DNA of 64,000 nucleotides from RBG-16-57-11 sp964503145 (GTDB lineage Bacteria; Chloroflexota; Anaerolineae; Anaerolineales; UBA4823), in contig CAZCYV010000005.1 in NCBI GenBank assembly GCA_964503145.1, positions 62,001 to 126,000 on the forward strand, in the 5' to 3' direction. Position numbers and translations under genes: made by a program. The notes under the pieces are model-generated. The model was not told the origin of the DNA. It made no database searches and was given only the letters and a program-made list of their open reading frames with translations. Of the stretch, positions 8,394-15,569 are shown piece by piece (position 1 is the stretch's first letter; each line of letters begins with the position of its first letter).

Positions 8394-8804
8394 ATGACAA
8401 ACGCAACGGATTTACCCCTGGTCATTCTGGCTGAACGGCTGGCGGTTTGCCGCCTCCCGGCAGATGCGCCCTATCCCGATTGGGCGCGCCCGGGTGAGTT
8501 GCTGGCGCTGGTGCAAGCCGGCGACGAGCTGAGCGTGGTGTGCACCGAGCGCTACGTGCCGCCGGATGTGCGCGCCGAGCGCGGCTGGCGTGCGCTGCAG
8601 GTGCAGGGACCGCTGGATTTCGCCCTGGTGGGGGTGCTGGCTTCGATTGTCGTTCCCCTGGCGCGCGCCGGGATCAGCATCTTTGCGCTCTCGACGTTCG
8701 ATACCGATTATGTGCTGGTCAAGGAGGAAGCGCTCGACCGAGCGGTGAGCGCCTTGACCCAGGCAGGCTTTTTGGTGATGAATCATGTCCGTTTATCTGC
8801 ATGA
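8394..8804 (+). CDS. ACT-domain protein
   Basis: A 136-residue protein with a C-terminal ACT-like small-molecule binding fold, visible as FALVGVLASIVVPLARAGIS and IFALSTFDTDYVLVKEEALD. It resembles the small ACT proteins of the COG3603 type, often described as amino-acid sensors. ATG 8394 is chosen because it follows the moeA stop by 22 bp; earlier in-frame starts lie inside moeA. The last 20 bp overlap the next gene, so expression is probably coupled to the MoeA fusion. Its ligand and role are unknown. Confidence 0.75.
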   Translation: MTNATDLPLVILAERLAVCRLPADAPYPDWARPGELLALVQAGDELSVVCTERYVPPDVRAERGWRALQVQGPLDFALVGVLASIVVPLARAGISIFALSTFDTDYVLVKEEALDRAVSALTQAGFLVMNHVRLSA

Positions 8805-10761
8805 CATTCCTTTGCCCGAAGCGCAAGCGCGCCTGGACCTGGCGCTGAAACAGGCGGGCCTGGCCGGTCGGCTGGGCCGCGAAGATTTGCCCCTGGATGA
8901 GCGATGCGTCGGGCGCGTGCTGGCGGAGCCGGTTTGGGCGAAGATTTCTTCGCCGCACTACCACGCTTCGGCGATGGACGGTTTTGCGGTGCGCGCAGCC
9001 GCTACCGCCCATGCGACCCTCAATGATCCGGCGCTGCTGATATGCGATCCCTCCGCCGGGTTGCAACGCGCCATGTACGTCGATACCGGCGATCCACTGC
9101 CCGAATGGGCGGACGCGGTGATCCCCATCGAAAATGTAGAGCCGGTGGACGAGGCGCGGCAGCCTGCTGCCGATCCGCGCCACCCCTATGCAATCGTCGT
9201 CAGGGCGGGGGCGCCGCCGTGGAGTCATGTCCGGCCGATGGGCGAAGACATCGTGGCAACGCAACTCGTCCTGCCTGCCGGGCACACGCTCCGTCCGGTG
9301 GATTTAGGCGCGATTGCCGCTTGTGGGCACACCCAGGTGTGCGTTGCCCGAAAGCCGCGCGTGGCTGTGCTGCCGACCGGCACCGAGCTGGTGGAAATCG
9401 GCAAGCCGGTGCGCCCGGGAGATATCATCGAGTTCAACTCGCTGGTGCTGGCGGCGCAGGTGCAGCAATGGGGCGGGGTCGCCAGCCGCTATCCGATCAC
9501 CCCGGATCAGTTCGACGCCATCTTGCAGCGGGTGACCCAGGCGGCTGCCGATCACGATCTGGTGCTGCTGAACGCCGGATCGTCCGCCGGATCGGAGGAT
9601 TTCTCCGCCCGGGTCGTGGAAGCGTTGGGAGACCTGTTGGTGCATGGCGTCGCGGTGCGCCCAGGGCATCCGGTGATCCTGGGGATGATTGGGACGCAGG
9701 GGCGAAAGATTCCGATTATCGGCGTGCCCGGCTATCCGGTGTCGGCCGCGCTGACCGGCGAGATCTTCGTCGAGCCGCTGCTGGCGCGCTGGCTGGGGCG
9801 CCCGCCGGCGCAACCTCCCACGGTGAGCGCGGTGCTGACGCGAAAGGTGACCTCGCCGGCGGGCGATGATGACTATATGCGGGTAGCAGTAGGACGGGTG
9901 GGCGAAAGGTTGCTCGCTGCGCCGCTCTCGCGCGGTTCCGGCGTGATCACCTCGCTGGTGCGGGCGGATGGCATCGCGGTCATCCCGCGCGGCTCCCAGG
10001 GGTTGCCGGCTGGGGCGACGGTGAATGTGCGCCTGTACCGCAGCCCTGCTGAACTCGAACGCACCATCTTCGCAATTGGCTCGCACGACATCACCCTGGA
10101 TTTGCTGGCGCAATTCCTGGCGGGTCACGATCGGCGTTTGGCTTCGGCGAATGTGGGCAGCCAAGGCGGGCTGGTGGCGCTTCGCCGCGGCGAGGCGCAC
10201 CTGGCCGGTTCGCATTTGCTCGACCCGGAGACCGGCGAATACAACCTGACCTATATTCGCCAGTATCTGCCCGGCGTGCCGGTCAAGGTTGTGGCGCTGG
10301 TCGAGCGCGAGCAGGGGCTGATCGTCGCCCGGGGTAACCCCAAGAACTTGCGCACCCTGGCCGACCTGGCGCGCCCCGAAGTGAGTTTCGTCAATCGCCA
10401 GCGCGGCGCTGGCACGCGGGTCTTGCTCGACTATCAACTTCGTTTGTTAGGGATTGCGCCGGAAGCGATTCAAGGCTATACTCAAGAAGAATACACCCAC
10501 CTGGCCGTTGCGGCTGCGGTCGCCTCTGGGCGAGCCGATTGTGGGCTGGGGATTGCAGCTGCGGCGCAGGCTCTGGACCTGGATTTTGTGCCTTTATACA
10601 GCGAGCGCTACGAGTTGATCATCCCGGAGGAGCATTATTTCAGCGAGTTGCTATCGCCGTTGTTCCAGGTGCTGAACGATCCAACCTTCCGCCAGGCGGT
10701 GGCTGCCCTGCCCGGTTATACCGTGAGCCGCATGGGGGAACTGGTGGCCGAAGTGAGTTGA
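8785..10761 (+). CDS. moeA: MoeA fused to a periplasmic-binding-protein-like domain
   Basis: Residues 1 to about 415 are a full MoeA: HYHASAMDGFAVRAA, EWADAVIPIENVE, VAVLPTGTELVEIG, LLNAGSSAGSEDFSARV and IGVPGYPVSAALTGEIF. From about residue 422 (IFAIGSHDITLDLLAQFLAG) to 658 lies a type-2 substrate-binding-like domain with VNRQRGAGTRVLLDYQL and a Gly-rich ADCGLGIAAAA segment. The same fusion is known in bacteria and archaea, where the C-terminal domain is thought to sense molybdate or a related ligand. With the separate moeA upstream, this may be a tungsten/molybdenum pair. That division is inference. Confidence 0.9.
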   Translation: MSVYLHDIPLPEAQARLDLALKQAGLAGRLGREDLPLDERCVGRVLAEPVWAKISSPHYHASAMDGFAVRAAATAHATLNDPALLICDPSAGLQRAMYVDTGDPLPEWADAVIPIENVEPVDEARQPAADPRHPYAIVVRAGAPPWSHVRPMGEDIVATQLVLPAGHTLRPVDLGAIAACGHTQVCVARKPRVAVLPTGTELVEIGKPVRPGDIIEFNSLVLAAQVQQWGGVASRYPITPDQFDAILQRVTQAAADHDLVLLNAGSSAGSEDFSARVVEALGDLLVHGVAVRPGHPVILGMIGTQGRKIPIIGVPGYPVSAALTGEIFVEPLLARWLGRPPAQPPTVSAVLTRKVTSPAGDDDYMRVAVGRVGERLLAAPLSRGSGVITSLVRADGIAVIPRGSQGLPAGATVNVRLYRSPAELERTIFAIGSHDITLDLLAQFLAGHDRRLASANVGSQGGLVALRRGEAHLAGSHLLDPETGEYNLTYIRQYLPGVPVKVVALVEREQGLIVARGNPKNLRTLADLARPEVSFVNRQRGAGTRVLLDYQLRLLGIAPEAIQGYTQEEYTHLAVAAAVASGRADCGLGIAAAAQALDLDFVPLYSERYELIIPEEHYFSELLSPLFQVLNDPTFRQAVAALPGYTVSRMGELVAEVS

Positions 10762-10764
10762 GCT

Positions 10765-11133
10765 ATGACGACTGCGCTTGTGATCGATGATAACCGCGAC
10801 GCCGCCGACTCGGTGGTTCAGATGCTCGAGCTTCTGGATGTCGAGGCGCAGGCGGCTTACGGGCCGCGAGCTGCCATGTTGCTGCTCAAGGATTTCACAC
10901 CGGATATCATTTACATGGACATCAATATGCCTGGCATCGACGGTTTCGAGGTGACCTCCTATTTGCGCCGCTTCCCGCGCATGCAGGATGTGCCGATCGT
11001 CTTTATCACCTCCGATGATCAGCCCGAGACGGCGGGCAAAGTGCGCAAGACGGGCGCCTTGCTGATCATCGTCAAGCCAGCGACGTTGGATGCATTGGAG
11101 TTATCCTTGCGCAAGGCCGGATTGTTCCATTGA
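10765..11133 (+). CDS. Stand-alone response-regulator receiver
   Basis: A 122-residue CheY-like receiver with no output domain. The acidic pair is DD (residues 8-9), the phospho-accepting aspartate lies in YMDINMPGIDGFE (about residue 52), the switch Thr is in FITSDD, and the conserved lysine is in IIVKPAT. It begins 3 bp after the MoeA fusion and is probably in the same transcript. No histidine kinase is nearby, so its partner is unknown. Single-domain receivers usually act by protein contact. Confidence 0.88.
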   Translation: MTTALVIDDNRDAADSVVQMLELLDVEAQAAYGPRAAMLLLKDFTPDIIYMDINMPGIDGFEVTSYLRRFPRMQDVPIVFITSDDQPETAGKVRKTGALLIIVKPATLDALELSLRKAGLFH

Positions 11134-11206
11134 TCAGTTGGCTGGAGAAGCCCGGCCAGTAATACAAGTTTCATCACCCTGATATCAAACTTTTTTGGAG
11201 GTTGTC

Positions 11207-11668
11207 ATGCCTATTTCTGCAGGTATCCCCGCGCCGGATTTCACCCTGCCCGACGAGACCGGCGAATTGCGCAAGCTTTCAGATTACCGCGGCAAGCCGG
11301 TGGTGTTGTATTTCTATCCCAAAGACGACACGCCGGGGTGCACGACCGAGGCTTGCAACTTTCGCAACGACTACAGCCAGTATGAAAACGCAGGTGTGGT
11401 GATCCTGGGCGTCAGCCCAGATTCGCCCAAGAAGCACGCCAAGTTCAAGGCGAAATATCACCTGCCATTCACCCTGTTGGCGGATGAAGAGCACAAAGTA
11501 TGCGAGCAGTATGGCGTTTGGGGGCCGAAGAAGTTCATGGGGCGGGAATACGAAGGCGTTTACCGCACCACTTTCCTGATCGACGCAATGGGTCAGATTG
11601 TCAAGGTGTTCGAGAACGTCAAGCCCGATGAACACTCGGCCGAGGTGCTGGCAGCGCTATCAGGGTAG
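11207..11668 (+). CDS. bcp: Peroxiredoxin, Bcp/PrxQ type
   Basis: Thiol peroxidase reducing hydrogen peroxide and organic hydroperoxides in the cytoplasm. The peroxidatic cysteine lies in DTPGCTTEACNFRND (about residue 46); the second cysteine five residues later is the usual PrxQ resolving cysteine. The rest of the thioredoxin-like fold is intact (VVLYFYPKDD, GVSPDSPKKHAKF) over 153 residues. ATG 11207 is taken over an in-frame TTG 12 bases upstream because GGAGG lies 5 nt before it. The cytochrome gene follows 2 bp later. Confidence 0.93.
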   Translation: MPISAGIPAPDFTLPDETGELRKLSDYRGKPVVLYFYPKDDTPGCTTEACNFRNDYSQYENAGVVILGVSPDSPKKHAKFKAKYHLPFTLLADEEHKVCEQYGVWGPKKFMGREYEGVYRTTFLIDAMGQIVKVFENVKPDEHSAEVLAALSG

Positions 11669-11670
11669 CC

Positions 11671-12111
11671 GTGAAGAAATCGAGACTTGCGACTTTGCTC
11701 GTTCTGTGGGCGGTCGTTCTGACTCTTGCCGCGTGCGGCGGCTCGAACGACCAGCCTGAGACCCTGAAGATCGACCGCCCGGCGCCGCCAGCCGCCTATG
11801 CTGGGAAGACTAATCCGTTTGCCAGCGACAGCGGGGCGATCCAGGCTGGCGCACAGCTTTATGCTGCCAACTGCGCCGCTTGCCACGGCGCAGAAGCGAT
11901 GGGCGATGGCCCGGCGGCCAATTCGCTCAACCCCAGGCCCCAACCGCTGGCGACGGAAATGAAGGCGCTGCAGGACGATTACCTGTTCTGGCGGGTTGCC
12001 GAAGGCGGCGCTTTCCCGCCGTTTTCTTCTGCTATGCCTGCCTGGAAGACGATCCTCTCCGAAGAGCAGATGTGGCAGGTTATCGCCTACTTGCGTACTC
12101 TGTCCAAATAG
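11671..12111 (+). CDS. Cytochrome c lipoprotein
   Basis: Exported single-haem protein of 146 residues. The lipobox is LAAC (residues 19-22). The haem attachment motif is CAACH (NCAACHGAEAMGDGP) and the likely distal ligand is the Met in SAMPAWKTILSEEQMW. This is the cytochrome cbb3/mono-haem class I layout. It starts with GTG 2 bp after the peroxiredoxin stop, which couples it to that gene. A role as a periplasmic electron carrier or peroxidase partner is plausible but not shown. It converges on the RNase H gene with only 1 bp between stops. Confidence 0.88.
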   Translation: MKKSRLATLLVLWAVVLTLAACGGSNDQPETLKIDRPAPPAAYAGKTNPFASDSGAIQAGAQLYAANCAACHGAEAMGDGPAANSLNPRPQPLATEMKALQDDYLFWRVAEGGAFPPFSSAMPAWKTILSEEQMWQVIAYLRTLSK

Positions 12112-12112
12112 A

Positions 12113-12673
12113 TTATGCGCTGATTGAGGGCCTGTAGACGCGCAGATCAGTTACCGGCAGCAGACTGGAGATGCTGAGGCCGCGATATTTTCCGGCAGTG
12201 ATTGCTTGCACGATTGCTTGATAATGACCGCGGTTCAGGCGGAGCTGGCGCATGGCGCGTCGGCTGAGCGTATCTGCATCGCGGTTGTCTCTGCGCGGCA
12301 GCCAGATCCATTGCACCTGTGAAAGCCGATCAGATAACTGGCGCGCCCGCAGGTACAGCGGCTTGATGCTTGGGGCGCTCACTACAGCTTCGCCGCGCAT
12401 CTGATCGATGACGCTCTTTGCATCTCCGCAAACCTGTATGGTTTCGTCCCTGATTCCCAGGGCCAGCAGCGCGTCCAGACCTTCGATCAGGGCCAGGTAT
12501 TCGGCGATGTTCGAGTTGGCGTATCTGCCGCGGGCAAATGCACCGTGGCCTTGCGCCAGCATTTCACCCTCGCGGGTGATCAGCCAACCGTAGCACATGA
12601 AACCTGCGTTTGAAGCCGGATCGGTTTTGCCCGGCACGCCGCGAAACAAGCCATCAAAGCGTAAGATGATCAT
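12113..12673 (-). CDS. RNase H-like protein (reverse-transcriptase-like family)
   Basis: A 186-residue protein with the RNase HI fold. The four catalytic acidic residues are visible: FDGL at the start, E in NSNIAEYLALIEGL, D in CGDAKSVIDQM, and D in NRDADTLSRRA. It lacks the basic handle helix of E. coli RNase HI and looks like the YpdQ/plant-type branch that also occurs as reverse-transcriptase-associated RNase H. The start is set at ATG 12673 because the fold begins there (MIILRFDGL). The N-terminal insert after FDGLFRG is slightly longer than usual. Confidence 0.85.
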   Translation of the reverse strand: MIILRFDGLFRGVPGKTDPASNAGFMCYGWLITREGEMLAQGHGAFARGRYANSNIAEYLALIEGLDALLALGIRDETIQVCGDAKSVIDQMRGEAVVSAPSIKPLYLRARQLSDRLSQVQWIWLPRRDNRDADTLSRRAMRQLRLNRGHYQAIVQAITAGKYRGLSISSLLPVTDLRVYRPSISA

Positions 12674-12701
12674 GCAGATTTTTCCCTTTGTGTCAGGAAT
12701 T

Positions 12702-12737
12702 GACAGACCGGCGGAGGGTTGTCCCCGCCGGTCTGTC
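12702..12737. repeat. Perfect 13-bp hairpin before RNase H gene
   Basis: GACAGACCGGCGG (12702-12714) pairs with CCGCCGGTCTGTC (12725-12737) around a 10-nt loop, between the PAP2-like stop and the RNase H start. No T-run follows on either strand. It may be a stabilising or weak terminating hairpin. Confidence 0.6.
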
Positions 12738-12761
12738 GCATGAGAAGGAGGAGAAAGCCAC

Positions 12762-13409
12762 TCACTGCTGCGCCAGTGATAAGATGTAAAGTAGAGATGA
12801 AGTGAACACAACACCGACGATCGAGCCAGCCAGGGTTTGCGCCGGTGTGTGTCGGTGCAATCTCACCCGGGCCCAGGCCACCATAGGAATTGCTAATAAG
12901 GCTGGTGCAGCAACGCTGCCGTATAAGCCCCAGAGGAAAATTGCCAGGCTGCCGATTGCAGCGCCATGCCCGCTGATCTTCCAACGCAAGGTGACCAGGA
13001 ACAGCAAGCCAATTTGCAGCACTGCCATGCCGCTGAAGATCTGCAGCACTCGCGGCGCGTGACCTGCCCACAAGCTTCCCAGGGCGGTGATGGAGCAGGC
13101 CAGGGTCAACGCCATTGGCCGGATGCGTTGTTCGCGCAGGCGGATGTGGAAATCGCTGATCTCCCCCCGCCGCACTTTCCAGATCAAATAAGCCACTGGA
13201 AAAACCACCGTCAACGTCAGGAAATAGCCCACCCACCATAGGCCCGACGGGGATTCAAGCAGAGTGGTCACCAGCAAGATGCCAACCACGGCAAGTATCG
13301 GTGGACTGAGGACATCCGAAATTCCACGCGCCAACCGCTCATCCCAGCGGGGCGGGAGTTCCAGGGTGGGAGCAACAACCAGGGCATCAATTTCCGTCGA
13401 ATATTCCAA
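12762..13409 (-). CDS. PAP2-like membrane protein
   Basis: A 215-residue integral membrane protein with about five or six hydrophobic segments. The C-terminal half carries SGHGAAIG and ARVRLHRHTPAQTLAG, which match the second (SGH) and third (R-x5-H) PAP2 phosphatase motifs. The first motif (KxxxxxxRP) is only loosely present as REQRIRPMA. This suggests a lipid-phosphate phosphatase-like protein, possibly with weakened activity. It is followed by a strong hairpin and the RNase H gene. Confidence 0.7.
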   Translation of the reverse strand: MEYSTEIDALVVAPTLELPPRWDERLARGISDVLSPPILAVVGILLVTTLLESPSGLWWVGYFLTLTVVFPVAYLIWKVRRGEISDFHIRLREQRIRPMALTLACSITALGSLWAGHAPRVLQIFSGMAVLQIGLLFLVTLRWKISGHGAAIGSLAIFLWGLYGSVAAPALLAIPMVAWARVRLHRHTPAQTLAGSIVGVVFTSSLLYILSLAQQ

Positions 13410-13435
13410 TTCTTGTTAATCTCCATCTGTGTCAT

Positions 13436-14095
13436 TCAGCCTGCTGATGCTGCCACGATCGCCGCCAAAGCTGCCGCCTCGATGGCATCCAAAGTCTCGG
13501 CTACGGCCTGGCCGAACACCTCGTTGCGGCCGTAATGTTCGATTTTGTGACGGGCAGCTTTGCGCTCGTCCTTGGTGAACACGAGGTCGAGCATTCTACA
13601 AGCGCGCAGCAAGCTCAGAAGGACAGTCGTCCGCTCATCGGGAGTGACATTCGCCAGGACGACTTCGCGCAGGCGGTGTTTGATCCAGTACTTGGCCGAA
13701 GCCTCTTGCTGGGGGTAGATCTCGTAAGGGATGATCCACATGAAGCGTAGGCCCTCTTTACGCAGAATGCCCATCGTCGCCAGACCTGATGCCAGACGGC
13801 TCTGAAATTGTTTGACCTGCTGAGCCAGTTCCGATACCCAATAAGAAGGCCGGCGTGGTCGATTGCTCCTGACTATGCGCGAAAGCGCTTCGTTCAGTAT
13901 CTCATCCCTGGTCAATACTTCATCGAGCACAATGACCTGGCGATTCTCGTCTAATCCCAATTTCCCTAACAAGGTCAGGTCCGCCAACACCGCCCCGGCT
14001 AAACCGTAGCGCAGGTTTTGAGCCACGCCGGAGTGCACGACCCCCTTTTCGTCGTTGATCGAGATCAAAAACAGTTCTTCCGCCAGGTTAAGCAT
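13436..14095 (-). CDS. GPP34 (Golgi phosphoprotein 3)-family protein
   Basis: A 219-residue cytoplasmic protein of the bacterial GPP34 family. The typical N-terminus LAEELFLISINDEKGVV, followed by LRYGLAGAVLADLTLLGKL and the helical C-terminus, is intact. In eukaryotes GOLPH3 binds PI4P; bacterial members are of unknown function and are seen mostly in Actinobacteria and Chloroflexota. A GGAG lies 5 nt before the ATG. It starts 26 bp from the PAP2-like gene on the same strand and may be co-transcribed with it. Confidence 0.82.
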   Translation of the reverse strand: MLNLAEELFLISINDEKGVVHSGVAQNLRYGLAGAVLADLTLLGKLGLDENRQVIVLDEVLTRDEILNEALSRIVRSNRPRRPSYWVSELAQQVKQFQSRLASGLATMGILRKEGLRFMWIIPYEIYPQQEASAKYWIKHRLREVVLANVTPDERTTVLLSLLRACRMLDLVFTKDERKAARHKIEHYGRNEVFGQAVAETLDAIEAAALAAIVAASAG

Positions 14096-14206
14096 CTGTG
14101 CTCCATACTGAGGGTGGAGGGCTGAGTGTTAATTCACCGATTGCATTTTACCCTGTGGTGTTTATCGCCGTTTTATTGATCAGTTAAAGATTGTTAAACG
14201 TTAAGC

Positions 14207-14242
14207 ACCGCGGTATTACGGCGAACGAATCGCCCCCGCGGT
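14207..14242. repeat. Hairpin in the 178-bp gap after the FMN-binding gene
   Basis: ACCGCGG (14207-14213) pairs with CCGCGGT (14236-14242), with an inner stem GGCGA/TCGCC. It lies 32 bp past the stop of the minus-strand gene at 14274. It lacks a T-run, so a terminator call is weak. Nothing else is seen in 14096-14273. Confidence 0.4.
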
Positions 14243-14273
14243 ACCGAATGCGAGAGTGCTCAGTGAAGCGGCC

Positions 14274-14834
14274 TTAAGCCGGGGGAATCACATCTGCGAA
14301 GTCATACGCGCCGGGGAAATCTTGCTCCGCTTGCTTGCGTTTGGCGCTCCAACCGGCGATTTCGATGCGATAAACCGCCACGCCTTCCAGCTCAGCCTCG
14401 CTCAGCGGCGAGTAGTCGGTTCCGGGTTGCAGGTGCGGGGCGTATTTCTCCATTAGCAACCGCAGCCCGTGGAGCATTTCTTCGGGCTCTTCCACCAGGC
14501 GCGCCACGCCGAATACGACCACGCTGCCATACTCCACGCTGAAATTGCGCGCTTGCGGTTTTGGCAACAGACGACCCATCTTCGCTACGGTGAAGCAGAC
14601 CTTGGGATTCTGGCGCACATTGTCGATAGTGCGGCCTTCGGCGGCGCTGTGCAGGTAGATCACCCTTTCTTGAGGGTCATAAGCGAACAGGTTGCTGTGT
14701 GCGTAGGGCTGGTCGTGTAAGCTGGTTGCCAGAATGCCAAAGGGGGCGCGCTGCAAAAACGCCTCGATCCAGGCTTCGTCCCGCACGGCGCGATCCTGGC
14801 GGCGGATGTGGGTGAAATCGGGGTCAAATTCCAT
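14274..14834 (-). CDS. Pyridoxamine 5'-phosphate oxidase-family FMN-binding protein
   Basis: A split-barrel flavoprotein of 186 residues. It has the features of the general-stress/nitroimidazole-resistance branch: FLQRAPFGILATSLHDQPYAH, then VIYLHSAAEGRTIDNVRQNP and VCFTVAKMGRLLP, which form the FMN-phosphate and barrel segments. Likely an FMN-dependent reductase or a flavin/haem-binding protein; the substrate is unknown. ATG 14834 is chosen because AGGAG lies 5 nt upstream. A terminator and a gene remnant occupy the region upstream. Confidence 0.85.
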   Translation of the reverse strand: MEFDPDFTHIRRQDRAVRDEAWIEAFLQRAPFGILATSLHDQPYAHSNLFAYDPQERVIYLHSAAEGRTIDNVRQNPKVCFTVAKMGRLLPKPQARNFSVEYGSVVVFGVARLVEEPEEMLHGLRLLMEKYAPHLQPGTDYSPLSEAELEGVAVYRIEIAGWSAKRKQAEQDFPGAYDFADVIPPA

Positions 14835-14925
14835 GCTGGCTCCTGAATGGATGGTTGGGGTTCGTAAACTGTAGTTTATCAGAAATTTGTGGTACTTCGG
14901 ACGGCGATGGTGAATGGTAAAAAGA

Positions 14926-14954
14926 AAAACGGGCAAGCGCGCCTTGCCCGTTTT
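14926..14954. terminator. Bidirectional intrinsic terminator
   Basis: AAAACGGGCAAG (14926-14937) pairs with CTTGCCCGTTTT (14943-14954) around CGCGC, flanked by A-rich and T-rich runs. On the minus strand it directly follows the gene remnant ending at 14980 and was probably that gene's terminator. Confidence 0.85.
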
Positions 14955-14979
14955 CTTTATCGGTTAGAGCTTTGTAAGG

Positions 14980-15108
14980 CTATGGAAAGCGCGGTACGGC
15001 CACGATGGCGGACGGAGTGGATGGCGTGGGTGGGGTGGTGTCACATACTTGGATGGTGAAAATCGCCGGCAAATCTAAAGGCTCTATGAGAATGCCTCCT
15101 GACGCCGG
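14980..15108 (-). pseudogene. C-terminal remnant of an exported protein
   Basis: Minus-strand frame of 42 codons from after a TGA (15109-15111) to TAG (14980-14982). It reads like the end of a secreted Chloroflexota protein: SGGILIEPLDLPAIFTIQVC, then DTTPPTPSTPS and AIVAVPRFP. It has no start codon and the upstream frame has a TAA. It is followed 26 bp later by a good terminator. The simplest reading is the tail of a deleted gene. Confidence 0.45.
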
Positions 15109-15130
15109 TCATGCAAAACATTAATGTCGC

Positions 15131-15159
15131 TTGCTTTTATTGGATAAATCCTGTATAAT
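15131..15159 (+). promoter_or_regulatory. Promoter of the subtilase/ATP-grasp cluster
   Basis: -35 TTGCTT (15131-15136), a 17-bp spacer and a consensus -10 TATAAT (15154-15159). It lies 59 bp before the first gene and is the only clear promoter ahead of the four-gene cluster. Confidence 0.8.
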
Positions 15160-15217
15160 TTATACGCTGCATCTTTATCAATCTGTTTTCCGGCTTGAAG
15201 CGCCGGGGAGGCGTATT

Positions 15218-15511
15218 ATGCGTGTGGTAGTCGTGTTGCAGGCCGCACAGGAGGAGCAAGCTCCGCTGCGCGGTCGCGCACTTGAGTCTGCCGATGCGGC
15301 GGCGGCAGATTTGCAGGCGGCGCAGAGCGAGCTGGGGGTCAGCCTGACGCCAATGTACCCCGGACAAAGCCATCCTACCCTGGCGCCTTTTTACTTCGTT
15401 GATGTGCCAGACCAGGAGACTGCGGAGAAGGTGATTGCCCGGCTGACTCAATCGGCGTTGGTAGAGGCGGCGTATGTGCAGCCTGACGCCGAGCTGCCGG
15501 GGCCGCCATGA
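15218..15511 (+). CDS. Small protein resembling a free-standing subtilase prodomain
   Basis: A 97-residue protein with no signal peptide. It aligns by eye with the first ~135 residues of the subtilase encoded next: MRVVVVLQA against ELIVVTQPT, LGVSLTPMYPG against NGATMTPCFGV, APFYFVDVP against PSYYYVEAD, and LVEAAYVQPDAELPGPP against LVEAAYVKPPAFPPV. Such ferredoxin-like I9 prodomains fold and inhibit subtilases, so a trans-acting chaperone or inhibitor is inferred. A substrate of the ATP-grasp enzyme is another possibility. The start has GGGAGG 8 nt upstream. The subtilase start follows 58 bp later. Confidence 0.72.
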   Translation: MRVVVVLQAAQEEQAPLRGRALESADAAAADLQAAQSELGVSLTPMYPGQSHPTLAPFYFVDVPDQETAEKVIARLTQSALVEAAYVQPDAELPGPP

Positions 15512-15569
15512 TCCGTTTTCTTTTCTTTCCACTCTATTCCCAATTGTTCCAAGCCAAAGGAGGTTAGAT

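Noticed and set aside
15109..15111. TGA before the gene remnant at 14980-15108 as a second selenocysteine codon
   Set aside because: The frame upstream of this TGA has a TAA within a few codons and no protein-like sequence.
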